Assembly (NCBI RefSeq): GCF_001685355.1
Contig: NZ_CP016438.1
Span: 3,162,001 to 3,226,000 of the forward strand
Reading direction: 5' to 3'
DNA: 64,000 nucleotides
Origin: Streptomyces lincolnensis
Lineage (GTDB): Bacteria; Actinomycetota; Actinomycetes; Streptomycetales; Streptomycetaceae
The notes under the pieces: model-generated
What the model saw: only the letters and a program-made list of their open reading frames with translations
Told to the model about the DNA's origin: nothing
Database searches by the model: none
In this document: positions 56,700-64,000 of the stretch, piece by piece
Layout: every line of letters starts with the position of its first letter
Numbering within the stretch: position 1 is the first letter of the stretch
Position numbers and translations under genes: made by a program

Positions 56700-57920
56700 G
56701 TGACTTCCTTCGACACCTCCCCGCAACTGAACGTCTGGCGCGCACTGCTCGCGCTGGCCGTCGTGTTCGTGATGCTGGCGACCACCGGCTGGACGGCACT
56801 GCGCAGCCAGCGGAGCAGCACACCGCTCCAGGCCTCGCTCTCGGCCTGGGACGACGGCAGCATCGCCGGACACCGGCTGCCGGACCCCGACGGGACGACT
56901 CCCCACCGTCTCGCCCGCTTCTTCACCACGCTCACCGACCGGCAGCGCGCCACCCTCGCCCGGCGCTATCCGCTGGCCGTCGGCAACATGAACGGCGCCC
57001 CCGTCGAGCTGCGTTACCGCGCCAACCGCATCGCGCTCGGCGACGCCCGCAAGGTCGAGCTGAAACGCATGCACGACACCCGGCTCACCGCGGACGGCCA
57101 GCGGGAGGCCGGAAAACGGATGCACCGCTACGAGTCCCTGCTGACCGAGGGCCGGCACATCCTCGCCTTCGACCCCGACGGATCCGGCCGGATCGCCGAG
57201 GTCTTCGGTGACCTGAACAAGGCGGAACGGGTCTCGGTCGTCGTCCCCGGCGTCGACACCGACCTGCTCACCTTCCAGCGCACCCAGCGCAGATACTCCG
57301 CCCCGGTCGGCATGGCCCAGGCCCTCTACCGGGCCGAGCGCGAGGCGAGCCCGTCCACGCGTACGGCCGTGATCGCCTGGGCCGACTACACCGCGCCCAG
57401 CGGGCTCGGCCTCGACTCCGCCACCGCGATGCGCGCGGCGGAGGGCGCGATCCGGCTGAACTCACTGGTCAGGGCGCTGCCCGGCAGCTCCCCCGTGTCC
57501 TTGTTCTGCCACAGCTACGGCTCCGTGCTGTGCGGTCTGGCCGCGCCCGTCCTGCCCGGCCGGGTGGCCGACATCGCGGTGGCCGGCAGCCCGGGGATGC
57601 GGACCGCGAAGGCCTCCCACCTGCACACCTCCGCCAATGTGTGGGCGATGCGGGACACCGACGACTGGATCCAGGACGTGCCCCATCTGGAGCTCGGCGG
57701 GCTGGGCCACGGAGCCGACCCGGTGTCCGCCGCGTTCGGCGCGCGCCTGCTCTCGGCACGCGGCGCGGACGGCCACAGCGGCTACTTCGTGCCGGGCACG
57801 GAGAGCCTGGCGAACTTCGCCGAGATCGGGATTGGCGCATACCGCTCGGTGCACTGTGCCGGCGATACCGAAGCCTGCCGGGAGGGTTTGCCCGGTACGG
57901 CGGCGGTCGGACGCGCGTAG
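56700..57920 (+). CDS. DUF1023 alpha/beta hydrolase, membrane-anchored
   Basis: The 406-residue protein has a membrane/signal segment (14-33, ALLALAVVFVMLATTGWTAL) and a DUF1023 hydrolase domain: SVVVPGVDTDLLTFQ, AVIAWADYTAPSGL and the nucleophile elbow LFCHSYGSVLCG (Ser in HSYGS), with GHSGYFVPGTESL near the end. The substrate is unknown. The GTG lacks a ribosome site; TAGTGT about 9 nt upstream suggests leaderless transcription. Confidence 0.85.
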   Translation: MTSFDTSPQLNVWRALLALAVVFVMLATTGWTALRSQRSSTPLQASLSAWDDGSIAGHRLPDPDGTTPHRLARFFTTLTDRQRATLARRYPLAVGNMNGAPVELRYRANRIALGDARKVELKRMHDTRLTADGQREAGKRMHRYESLLTEGRHILAFDPDGSGRIAEVFGDLNKAERVSVVVPGVDTDLLTFQRTQRRYSAPVGMAQALYRAEREASPSTRTAVIAWADYTAPSGLGLDSATAMRAAEGAIRLNSLVRALPGSSPVSLFCHSYGSVLCGLAAPVLPGRVADIAVAGSPGMRTAKASHLHTSANVWAMRDTDDWIQDVPHLELGGLGHGADPVSAAFGARLLSARGADGHSGYFVPGTESLANFAEIGIGAYRSVHCAGDTEACREGLPGTAAVGRA

Positions 57921-57986
57921 AGACGAAGGAACTGCGGTCTGCGCAGGGAGGGGACGAAGGAGCTCGTGCCGCATACGATGAGCCGC

Positions 57987-58838
57987 ATGGGTGACGTACT
58001 GGCCGGATTTCATGCCGCCTGGGAGTTCGAGTCCGACTCCGTGCTCATCCGCTACGAACGGGGGATTCGAACACCCAAGCTGTTTCAGGCGCTGGGAGAG
58101 CGACGGATCCCGCTGGACGCGCTCGCCGGGGTGACACTCACCCCCGGCAGACGCGGCACGGTGGTCCTGCGTGCCGAACCACGCCCCGGCGCCGACCCGT
58201 TGATGGAGGCGGCCGCGGACCAGCTCAAGGAGAGCTGCGACCCGTACCGGCTGGTGCTGCCTGCCGACAAGGAGACGCTCGCCGAGTACTACGCCGACGA
58301 GTTGCGTGCGCGGCTGAAGCAGGACAGCGGTGAGGCCGAGCGTTTCCTGGTGCCGGCGCCGGAAGTCCCGCTCCAGTTCAAGGCCTACGACGGCAAGGCG
58401 TCCTTCGACGGCAGGACCGTGCGGTTCCGGTGGTTCTGGACGGGGGCGTCCTCGGCGAAGTGGAAAGCCGGCGACCAGAGTTTCGCGGTCTCGGAGCTGA
58501 GCGGGGTGGAGTGGCGCTCGCCCGAGGTCCTGGAGGGGTATCTGCGGCTGCTGCGCGGGGAGAGCGCGCCGGTGCAGGCCGATCAGGATCCGGCGGCCGT
58601 GGTGTTCGGGCTCGGATACGGGCCCGTGCACGAGTCGTTGCCGTTCGCCGCGGCGGTACTGGCGGCGGTGCGGGATCGCTCGGCGGTGCCGGCGGTTTCC
58701 GCGGCCGCGGCCTCGCCGCGCCGGGATCCCGCCGACATCGCCGAGCGGATTCGCCATCTCGGGGAACTGCATCAGGCCGGGCTGGTCACGGATGAGGAGT
58801 TCTCCGTGAAGAAGGCGGAGTTGCTGGCGGAGTTGTAG
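57987..58838 (+). CDS. DUF4429 protein with SHOCT domain
   Basis: The 283-residue protein has two DUF4429-like beta-rich repeats (FHAAWEFESDSVLIRYERGIRTPKLFQALGERRIPL... and FKAYDGKASFDGRTVRFRWFWT...) and a C-terminal SHOCT domain DIAERIRHLGELHQAGLVTDEEFSVKKAELLAEL. DUF4429 is PH-like in pattern; SHOCT domains mediate oligomerisation. ATG 57987 is chosen; ATG 57978 is possible. Confidence 0.88.
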   Translation: MGDVLAGFHAAWEFESDSVLIRYERGIRTPKLFQALGERRIPLDALAGVTLTPGRRGTVVLRAEPRPGADPLMEAAADQLKESCDPYRLVLPADKETLAEYYADELRARLKQDSGEAERFLVPAPEVPLQFKAYDGKASFDGRTVRFRWFWTGASSAKWKAGDQSFAVSELSGVEWRSPEVLEGYLRLLRGESAPVQADQDPAAVVFGLGYGPVHESLPFAAAVLAAVRDRSAVPAVSAAAASPRRDPADIAERIRHLGELHQAGLVTDEEFSVKKAELLAEL

Positions 58839-58870
58839 GGGTTCGCGTTCGGTAGCGAACCGCGAACCCC
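58838..58870. terminator. Terminator between the DUF4429 and aldo/keto reductase genes
   Basis: GGGGTTCGC/GCGAACCCC outer arms and GTTCG/CGAAC inner arms form a hairpin between two convergent stops; it can serve both strands. Confidence 0.75.
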
Positions 58871-58879
58871 TGAGCGGGA

Positions 58880-59896
58880 CTACTCCCTGCCTGCCGAAGC
58901 GAACCGCATGTCCGCGTAACGGTCGCCCGCCACCTGTGCCGCGATCGGTTCCAGGAGGGCGAGTTCCTCCTTGGTGAGTTCGATCCTCGTCGCCGCGGTG
59001 TTCTCCTCCACGCGGCTCGGCTTGCGGGTGCCCGGGATCGGGACCACCGGCAGTTCGTGGACCGTCGTCTGCTGCTGGACCCACGCCAGAGCGATCTGCC
59101 CCAGGGACACCCCGTGTGCCTCGGCCACCGTCCGGACGGGCTCCAGGAGGGCCGCGTTGGCCGCCGCGTTGTCGCCGGTGAAGCGGGGCTGATGGCGGCG
59201 GAAGTCGTCGGCGGTGAGGTCCTTTTCGGCGTTGGTGAAGGAGCCGGTGAGGAAGCCGCGGCCGAGCGGGGAGTACGGCACGAGGGTCACGCCGAGTTCA
59301 CGGGCCGCCGGGACGACCTGCGCCTCGATGTCCCGGCTGAACAGCGACCACTCCGACTGCACGGCGGCGATCGGGTGGACCGCCTGGGCCGCGCGCAGTT
59401 CGGCGGCCGTGACCTCGCTCAGGCCCAGGTGCTTGACCTTGCCCTCGCGCACGAGGTCGGCCATGGCGCCGACGGACTCCTCGATCGGCACGTTCACATC
59501 GCGCCGGTGCATGTAGTAGAGGTCGATGGCGTCGACGTCCAGCCGCTTCAGGCTCGCCTCGACGGCCTGCCGGATGTAGGGCGGGTCGTTGCGGATGACC
59601 CGCCGGGTCGGGTCGTCCGCCGGGATCGACAGGGCGAACTTGGTGGCGATCACCAGCTCGTCGCGGTGCGCCTTGAAGAACGGGGACAGGAACTTCTCGT
59701 TCTCGCCGGCTCCGTAGGCGTCCGCCGTGTCGTACAGGGTGACGCCCAGCTCCAGCGCCCGCTCCAGGGTGGCCCGCGACTCCTTCGCGTCGCTCGGGCC
59801 GTAGGCGAAACTCATTCCCATGCAGCCCAGGCCCTGCACGCCGACCTGGGGGCCGCCGTCGCCGAGTGCTGCCGTGGGGATCGTGCCGTCGGTCAT
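58880..59896 (-). CDS. Aldo/keto reductase
   Basis: The 338-residue (beta/alpha)8 oxidoreductase shows LYDTADAYGAGENEKFL (catalytic D and Y), ELVIATKFA (catalytic K), LYYMHRRDVNVPIEE (catalytic H) and PIPGTRKPSRVEEN (NADPH phosphate site), typical of the YakC/AKR13-like group. Its ATG overlaps the MerR stop (TGATG), so it is co-expressed and presumably activated by that regulator. Confidence 0.95.
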   Translation of the reverse strand: MTDGTIPTAALGDGGPQVGVQGLGCMGMSFAYGPSDAKESRATLERALELGVTLYDTADAYGAGENEKFLSPFFKAHRDELVIATKFALSIPADDPTRRVIRNDPPYIRQAVEASLKRLDVDAIDLYYMHRRDVNVPIEESVGAMADLVREGKVKHLGLSEVTAAELRAAQAVHPIAAVQSEWSLFSRDIEAQVVPAARELGVTLVPYSPLGRGFLTGSFTNAEKDLTADDFRRHQPRFTGDNAAANAALLEPVRTVAEAHGVSLGQIALAWVQQQTTVHELPVVPIPGTRKPSRVEENTAATRIELTKEELALLEPIAAQVAGDRYADMRFASAGRE

Positions 59897-60357
59897 CAGG
59901 ACCTCTCCGACGCCAGGGCGAGCCCGGCGTCCGCGTAGAAACCGATCTTCCGGTCGAGGAACGTGAGCGTGTCCTGGAGTTCGGCCATCCGGGCCAGGAC
60001 GTCCTGGCGGGTGGCCTTCAGCAGCTCGAAACGCTCCCCGTAGGTGTGGTCGCCCTCGCGCACCAGGTCCGCGTACCGCACCATGTCCGCCACCGGCATA
60101 CCGGTCAGCCGCAGCTTGCCGACGAGGTCGAGCCAGTCGAGGTCGCGGTTGCTGTAGCGGCGCTGGCCGGTGTGCGAGCGGTCGATGTGCGGCATCAGGC
60201 CGATGCGCTCGTACCAGCGAAGGGTGTGCGCGGTCAGCCCGGTGATCGCGACGACCTCACTGATCGTGTAGCTGTCCTGGCCTTCCGGACGCCTGCCGGT
60301 CTGCGGCGGAGTGCCGCAGCTGTCGGCACTGGTACCCGTGGTCTCCATCACCGTCAT
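59896..60357 (-). CDS. MerR-family transcriptional regulator
   Basis: The 153-residue protein has a MerR helix-turn-helix (YTISEVVAITGLTAHTLRWYERIGLMPHIDRSHTGQRRYSNRDLDWLDLV) after a 25-residue tail and a short coiled coil (LLKATRQDVLARMAELQDTLTFLDRKIGFY). It has no metal-binding cysteines in the usual place, so it is probably an effector other than a metal ion. The ATG at 60357 lies 7 nt after the -10 box (leaderless). Confidence 0.93.
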   Translation of the reverse strand: MTVMETTGTSADSCGTPPQTGRRPEGQDSYTISEVVAITGLTAHTLRWYERIGLMPHIDRSHTGQRRYSNRDLDWLDLVGKLRLTGMPVADMVRYADLVREGDHTYGERFELLKATRQDVLARMAELQDTLTFLDRKIGFYADAGLALASERS

Positions 60358-60364
60358 GCCCTCA

Positions 60365-60395
60365 ACGCTATGGCCTTGGAGTGCACTCCAAGCAA
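60365..60395 (-). promoter_or_regulatory. MerR-type promoter with 19-bp spacer and 18-bp palindrome
   Basis: On the minus strand TTGCTT (60390-60395) and TAGCGT (60365-60370) are exactly 19 bp apart, the over-long spacer typical of MerR activation. The spacer carries a perfect palindrome, CTTGGAGTG / CACTCCAAG (60375-60392), the likely operator for the MerR-reductase operon. Confidence 0.8.
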
Positions 60396-60454
60396 GCGGA
60401 ACCGGTAAGAAATCGGCGGGACGTGGCACGGGTGGGCTGGTTAGCGTGCCACGT

Positions 60455-60937
60455 ATGAGTCTTGTACGTCGTGCCGGGGCCGAGGACGCGGGGGAAGTAC
60501 TGCGTCTGCGCCAGGTGATGATCGATTCCGTGTTCGCCGGCCGGGACGCCGCGGCGGCGTCCACCGAGTGGCACTCCACCTCGCTGCCGACCCTGCGGAG
60601 CCGGCTGGCCGAGCCCGACGGGGAGTTCGTGGCCTTCGTCGTGGAGCATCCCGACCGGCCGGGGGCGCTGGCCGCGCTGGCGGCCGGGACGGTGGAGTAC
60701 CGGATCGGACGGGCCGGCAATCCGCACGGCCGGGTCGGTCATGTCTTCAGCGTCGCCACCGACCCGGACGCCCGGCGCCGCGGGTACGCCCGCGCGTGCA
60801 CGGAGGAACTCCTCCAGTGGTTCCGCGAGCGGGGCGTCCCCCAGGTCGACCTCAACGCCTCCGCCGACGCCGAGCCGCTGTATGCGTCCCTCGGCTTCAC
60901 CCGCAAGCCCGACCCCTCGATGCGGCTGACGTTCTGA
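60455..60937 (+). CDS. GNAT-family N-acetyltransferase
   Basis: The 160-residue protein has VGHVFSVATDPDARRRGYARACTEELLQW (acetyl-CoA loop RRRGYA) and the end LYASLGFTRKPDPSMRLTF. The N-terminus (SLVRRAGAEDAGEVLRLRQVM) is typical. The substrate is unknown. The ATG at 60455 is preceded by a GTGCCACGT stretch; no clear ribosome site. Confidence 0.9.
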   Translation: MSLVRRAGAEDAGEVLRLRQVMIDSVFAGRDAAAASTEWHSTSLPTLRSRLAEPDGEFVAFVVEHPDRPGALAALAAGTVEYRIGRAGNPHGRVGHVFSVATDPDARRRGYARACTEELLQWFRERGVPQVDLNASADAEPLYASLGFTRKPDPSMRLTF

Positions 60938-60945
60938 GGCGCGAG

Positions 60946-60967
60946 GGCCTGTCCGGCGGATCAGGCC
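60946..60967 (+). terminator. Hairpin after the GNAT gene
   Basis: GGCCTGTCCG pairs with CGGATCAGGCC apart from a bulge, 8 nt after the stop. It is a plausible weak terminator. Confidence 0.4.
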
Positions 60968-61060
60968 GCGTGCGAGGAAGGGCGTCGGCAACCGGGGATG
61001 CGCGTGCCGGACCCCGACCTCCGCGACATGATCCGCCGCACAGGCTCTAGGCTCGTCCGC

Positions 61061-61885
61061 ATGTCCTTGCAGAGCCTCGCGTTGATCGAAAACTGGCCGG
61101 TTCCCGCTGCCGCGGCGGCCGTCGTCCGGGCGGACGGGACGGTGGCGGGGGTCCACGGGCCGGTGGGCCGGCGTTTCGCGCTGGCCTCCGTCACCAAGCC
61201 GCTCGCGGCCTACGCCGTCCTCGTCGCGTACGAGGAGGGGGCGGTCGAGCTGGACGAGCCGGCCGGGCCGGCGGGGGCGACGGTGCGGCATCTGCTCGCG
61301 CACACCTCCGGGCTGGCCTTCGACGAGCACAAGGTGACGGCGGCGCCCGGGGAGCGGCGGCTGTACTCCAACGCCGGGTTCGAGCAGCTCGGGGACCACA
61401 TCGCGAAGGCGACGGACATTCCGTTCGGCGAGTATCTGCGGCAGGCGGTGCTGGAGCCGCTGGGGATGACCGCCACCACCCTCGACGGCTCCCCCGCGAA
61501 GGACGGCGTCTCGACCGTCGAGGACCTCGTACGGTTCGCGGCCGAGGTGCAGGCGCCGCGGCTGCTCGATCCGCGCACGGTCGCCGAGGCGATGACCGTC
61601 CAGTACCCGGGCACCAAGGGCGTCCTGCCGGGGTACGGCCACCAGAACCCCAACGACTGGGGTCTCGGCTTCGAGATCCGCGACTCCAAGTCCCCCCACT
61701 GGACGGGCTCCTCGTCCTCACCGCGCACCTTCGGCCACTTCGGCCAGTCCGGCACGTTCCTGTGGATCGACCCGGACGCGCGCGCGGCCTGCGTCGCCCT
61801 CACCGACCGCGCGTTCGGCCCCTGGGCGATCGAGGCGTGGCCGGCGTTCACGGACGCGGTGCTGTCCGAGGTGGGGCGGGGCTGA
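61061..61885 (+). CDS. Serine hydrolase, class C beta-lactamase/transpeptidase-like
   Basis: The 274-residue protein has the S-x-x-K motif ASVTKPL, the Y-x-N motif YSNAGF and the H-x-G motif HFGQSG, in the order of class C-type serine hydrolases/esterases. There is no signal peptide, so it is cytoplasmic and an esterase or peptidase is likelier than a secreted beta-lactamase. The ATG at 61061 follows TAGGCT by about 8 nt, suggesting a leaderless message. Confidence 0.92.
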   Translation: MSLQSLALIENWPVPAAAAAVVRADGTVAGVHGPVGRRFALASVTKPLAAYAVLVAYEEGAVELDEPAGPAGATVRHLLAHTSGLAFDEHKVTAAPGERRLYSNAGFEQLGDHIAKATDIPFGEYLRQAVLEPLGMTATTLDGSPAKDGVSTVEDLVRFAAEVQAPRLLDPRTVAEAMTVQYPGTKGVLPGYGHQNPNDWGLGFEIRDSKSPHWTGSSSSPRTFGHFGQSGTFLWIDPDARAACVALTDRAFGPWAIEAWPAFTDAVLSEVGRG

Positions 61886-61930
61886 GGTCGGGGCTTCTTT
61901 CGCCCCCGCCGCCCCTACCCGTCCCATCCC

Positions 61931-62003
61931 TGGGGGCTGCGCCCCCAGACCCCCGCTGTCGGCCCTGAAGGGGCCTCGTCCTCAAACGCCGGACGGGCTG
62001 AAA
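61931..62003. repeat. Streptomyces intergenic repeat of the GGGGCTGCGCCCC / CTCAAACGCCGGACGGGCTG type
   Basis: The gap between the serine hydrolase and pirin genes contains a GGGGGCTGCGCCCCC hairpin followed by CCTCAAACGCCGGACGGGCT. Both halves are sequences recurrent in Streptomyces intergenic DNA. It lies between convergent stops and may terminate transcription. Confidence 0.65.
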
Positions 62004-62008
62004 ATGCG

Positions 62009-62662
62009 TCAGCCTTGCAGCTCCCAGATCAGTAGCTCCGCCTGTGTCGTCGCCTCCGCCTCCAGGTCCTTCGCGTCTGTGATGCGGGCCGCGTCTCCGG
62101 GGCCCAAGTCCGCTTCGGCCAGGCGCACTTCACCGTGTACGACGTGGACGTAGAGGTACCGCCCGTCCGGTACCGCCGTGCGCTCCCCCGCCGCCAGGCG
62201 GCGTACGTGGAGCATCGCGCCCGCCTCTGGGACGGCGTACGGCGTGGAGTCCGCGATGCCGGGGACGATCTCGTACGCGGGGGTGCCGCCGGGCCTCAGC
62301 GGTGCCAGCCAGGTCTGGACGAAGGTCAGGGGGGCGTCCGTGTCGTTGCGTTCCACGTGGCGGACGCCCGCCGCGGAACTCAGGCGCTGCACATCACCGG
62401 GGCGCACCCGGCTCTCGTGGCCGGTGGAGTCGCGGTGGGTCAGCTCGCCCCGCACCACCCAGGTCACGATCTCGGTGTGGCTGTGGGGGTGTTCGTCGAA
62501 GCCGGCGCCGGGGGCGAGGCGTTCCTCGTTGCAGGCGATCAGGGCGCCGAAGCGGAGGTTGTCGGGGTCGTAGTGCGGGCCGAAGGAGAAGGCGTGCCAC
62601 GACTCGATTCCGGCCTGGGCCTCGCCGCCCCGGTAGCGCTCCGCGGCGCGCCGTACATCCAT
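62009..62662 (-). CDS. Pirin-family bicupin protein
   Basis: The 217-residue protein has the pirin core ESWHAFSFGPHYDPDNLRFGALIACNEERLAPGAGFDEHPHSHTEIVTWVVRGELTHRDS (metal His in HPHSH and Glu), then GDVQRLSSAAGVRHVERN, and a second cupin AMLHVRRLAAGE. Pirins include quercetinase-like enzymes and transcription cofactors. ATG 62662 is chosen; a GTG a few codons earlier is possible. Confidence 0.93.
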   Translation of the reverse strand: MDVRRAAERYRGGEAQAGIESWHAFSFGPHYDPDNLRFGALIACNEERLAPGAGFDEHPHSHTEIVTWVVRGELTHRDSTGHESRVRPGDVQRLSSAAGVRHVERNDTDAPLTFVQTWLAPLRPGGTPAYEIVPGIADSTPYAVPEAGAMLHVRRLAAGERTAVPDGRYLYVHVVHGEVRLAEADLGPGDAARITDAKDLEAEATTQAELLIWELQG

Positions 62663-62751
62663 CACGGCCCCCACGGTACTGCCGCGAGCCACCGGGAACA
62701 CCGGCATAAAGCGCCCCGAAGGCGACCGAGCCATCCAGATAGTGCAGGCTT

Positions 62752-63960
62752 GTGCCCGTGCCCGAATCCGAAACCCGCCCCGGTGGCGTGCCCACGCCCG
62801 ACCATCCGCACACCGCGACGCTGAGGCGCCTGGAGAAGTCGTCCGGCTCCCTCGCCGCACAGGCGATCACGCGCATGGACGAGACGTTGCCGTGGTACCG
62901 GGCCATGCCGCCGGAGAACCGGTCGTGGATCGGGCTGGTGGCGCAGGCCGGTATCGCGGCGTTCACGGAGTGGTTCAGGCACCCCGACGCCCCCCAGGCC
63001 ATCTCCACCGATGTGTTCGGTACCGCGCCGCGTGAGCTGACGCGGGCCATCACGCTGCGGCAGACCGTCGAGATGGTGCGCACCACTATCGAGGTGATGG
63101 AGAGCGCGATCGACGAGGTCGCGGCCCCCGGCGACGAGGGCATCCTGCGCGAGGCGCTGCTGGTGTACGCCCGTGAGATCGCCTTCGCCACCGCCCAGGT
63201 GTACGCGCAGGCCGCCGAGGCACGCGGCGCCTGGGACGCCCGGCTGGAGTCGCTCGTCGTCAACGCCGTACTCAGCGGGGAGGCCGACGAGGGCGCCGTG
63301 AGCAGGGCGTCGGCCCTCGGGTGGAACGCCCCCGAGCATGTGTGCGTGGTGCTGGGGACCGCCCCCGACGGCGACTCGGAACTGACCGTGGAGGCGATCC
63401 GGCGGGCCGCCCGGCATGCCAAGCTCCAGGTCCTCACCGGGGTGCTCGGGGCGCGGCTGGTCGTCATCGCGGGCGGCAGCGACAGTCCGCTGGCCGTGGC
63501 CAAGTCGCTGATCGGGCCTTTTGCCGCCGGTCCGGTGGTCGCGGGGCCCGTCGTACCCGATCTGCTGGCCGCGACCCGGTCCGCGCAGGCCGCCGCCGCG
63601 GGGCTCAAGGCGTGTTCCGCCTGGCAGGACGCCCCGCGACCGGTTCTGGCGGACGATCTGCTTCCGGAACGCGCGATCGCCGGTGACCCGAGCGCTCGCG
63701 AGCAGTTGGTGGAGGAGATCTACAGACCGTTGGAGGAGGCCGGGTCCGCGCTCCTGGAGACGCTCGCGGTCTATCTCGAACAGGCGAGCAGTCTCGAAGG
63801 CGCCGCGCGTATGCTCTTCGTCCATCCCAACACCGTGCGCTACCGGCTCCGACGTGTGACTGACGTCACCGGCTGGTCGCCGTCGGATGTACGTTCGGCG
63901 TTCACGCTGCGGATCGCGCTCATCCTGGGACGTCTGGTCGACGGGGATCTTCAGCCCTAG
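62752..63960 (+). CDS. fasR: PucR-family regulator, FasR-like activator of fatty-acid synthesis
   Basis: The 402-residue protein has a central GGDEF-like PucR domain (about 175-290) and a C-terminal PucR HTH_30 (LLETLAVYLEQASSLEGAARMLFVHPNTVRYRLRRVTDVTGWSPSDVRSAF). By memory it matches FasR, the activator of the fabD-fabH-acpP-fabF operon in Streptomyces coelicolor, which lies directly upstream of fabD. Here the window ends 40 bp after its stop, so that context cannot be seen. The start is GTG 62752 (62758 possible), with TAGTGC just upstream. Confidence 0.85.
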   Translation: MPVPESETRPGGVPTPDHPHTATLRRLEKSSGSLAAQAITRMDETLPWYRAMPPENRSWIGLVAQAGIAAFTEWFRHPDAPQAISTDVFGTAPRELTRAITLRQTVEMVRTTIEVMESAIDEVAAPGDEGILREALLVYAREIAFATAQVYAQAAEARGAWDARLESLVVNAVLSGEADEGAVSRASALGWNAPEHVCVVLGTAPDGDSELTVEAIRRAARHAKLQVLTGVLGARLVVIAGGSDSPLAVAKSLIGPFAAGPVVAGPVVPDLLAATRSAQAAAAGLKACSAWQDAPRPVLADDLLPERAIAGDPSAREQLVEEIYRPLEEAGSALLETLAVYLEQASSLEGAARMLFVHPNTVRYRLRRVTDVTGWSPSDVRSAFTLRIALILGRLVDGDLQP

Positions 63961-64000
63961 TCTTTTGTCGGGGCCCTACAAAACCCCCTCGTGTTCTTCG

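Noticed and set aside
61061-61885. Beta-lactamase resistance gene
   Set aside because: The S-x-x-K protein lacks a signal peptide and is more like cytoplasmic esterase-type serine hydrolases.

Overview
The window is about 73% GC with strong third-position GC bias, many GTG starts and leaderless-looking promoters. It also carries families typical of Streptomyces: an XRE/DUF397/anti-sigma-like ATPase set, DUF4429, DUF1992, DUF3052, a FasR-type PucR regulator and bifunctional GT87/PAP2 proteins. From memory, the order Ter genes - peroxiredoxin - DUF3052 - aceE - K+ channel - ... - fasR matches the core chromosome of Streptomyces around aceE and the fab locus. No rRNA, integrase, transposase or CRISPR array is visible, so this looks like ordinary chromosome with some decay and local duplication.

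Layout. 0-5 kb: the start of an SRPBCC gene coupled to an ArsR regulator, a pseudokinase/PQQ-propeller membrane protein, and an anti-sigma-like ATPase facing an XRE-DUF397 pair. 4-6.7 kb: a FadA5-like thiolase and a CYP125-like P450, divergent, each promoter with a KstR-like half-palindromic box. 6.7-10.4 kb: two overlapping membrane glycosyltransferase genes. 10.6-19.7 kb: O-methyltransferase, FHA protein, DUF1992, two related low-complexity proteins, a collapsed dihydrofolate-reductase-family gene, GNAT, a ~40-bp repeat tract, an MFS pump fused to a MarR-like domain, and a zinc-ribbon/peptidoglycan-binding protein. 19.7-39.5 kb: mostly single metabolic, transport and envelope genes. These include a manganese (yybP-ykoY) riboswitch before a TMEM165-family exporter gene and a tRNA-Val.

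39.5-48.3 kb is the most interesting block, a Ter stress system. One minus-strand operon carries a C-C bond lyase (TIM barrel), an 824-residue PRTase_2-TRSP-StiP-PELOTA fusion and a HAD phosphatase. This is the nucleoside-like-metabolite arm known from comparative genomics of Ter systems, but no ATP-grasp gene is visible. It is flanked by three TerD genes, a TerA-like gene and a TerC-type (DUF475) membrane gene. A Streptomyces REP-like element lies inside the fusion gene, at a domain boundary.

48.4-64 kb: peroxiredoxin, DUF3052, aceE, a K+ channel, a DUF4190 gene with a decayed duplicate, an MFS/TetR divergent pair, an alpha/beta hydrolase, DUF4429, an aldo/keto reductase with a MerR regulator under a textbook 19-bp-spacer promoter, GNAT, a serine hydrolase, a pirin, and a FasR-like regulator at the right edge. 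The fatty-acid synthase genes probably follow outside the window.
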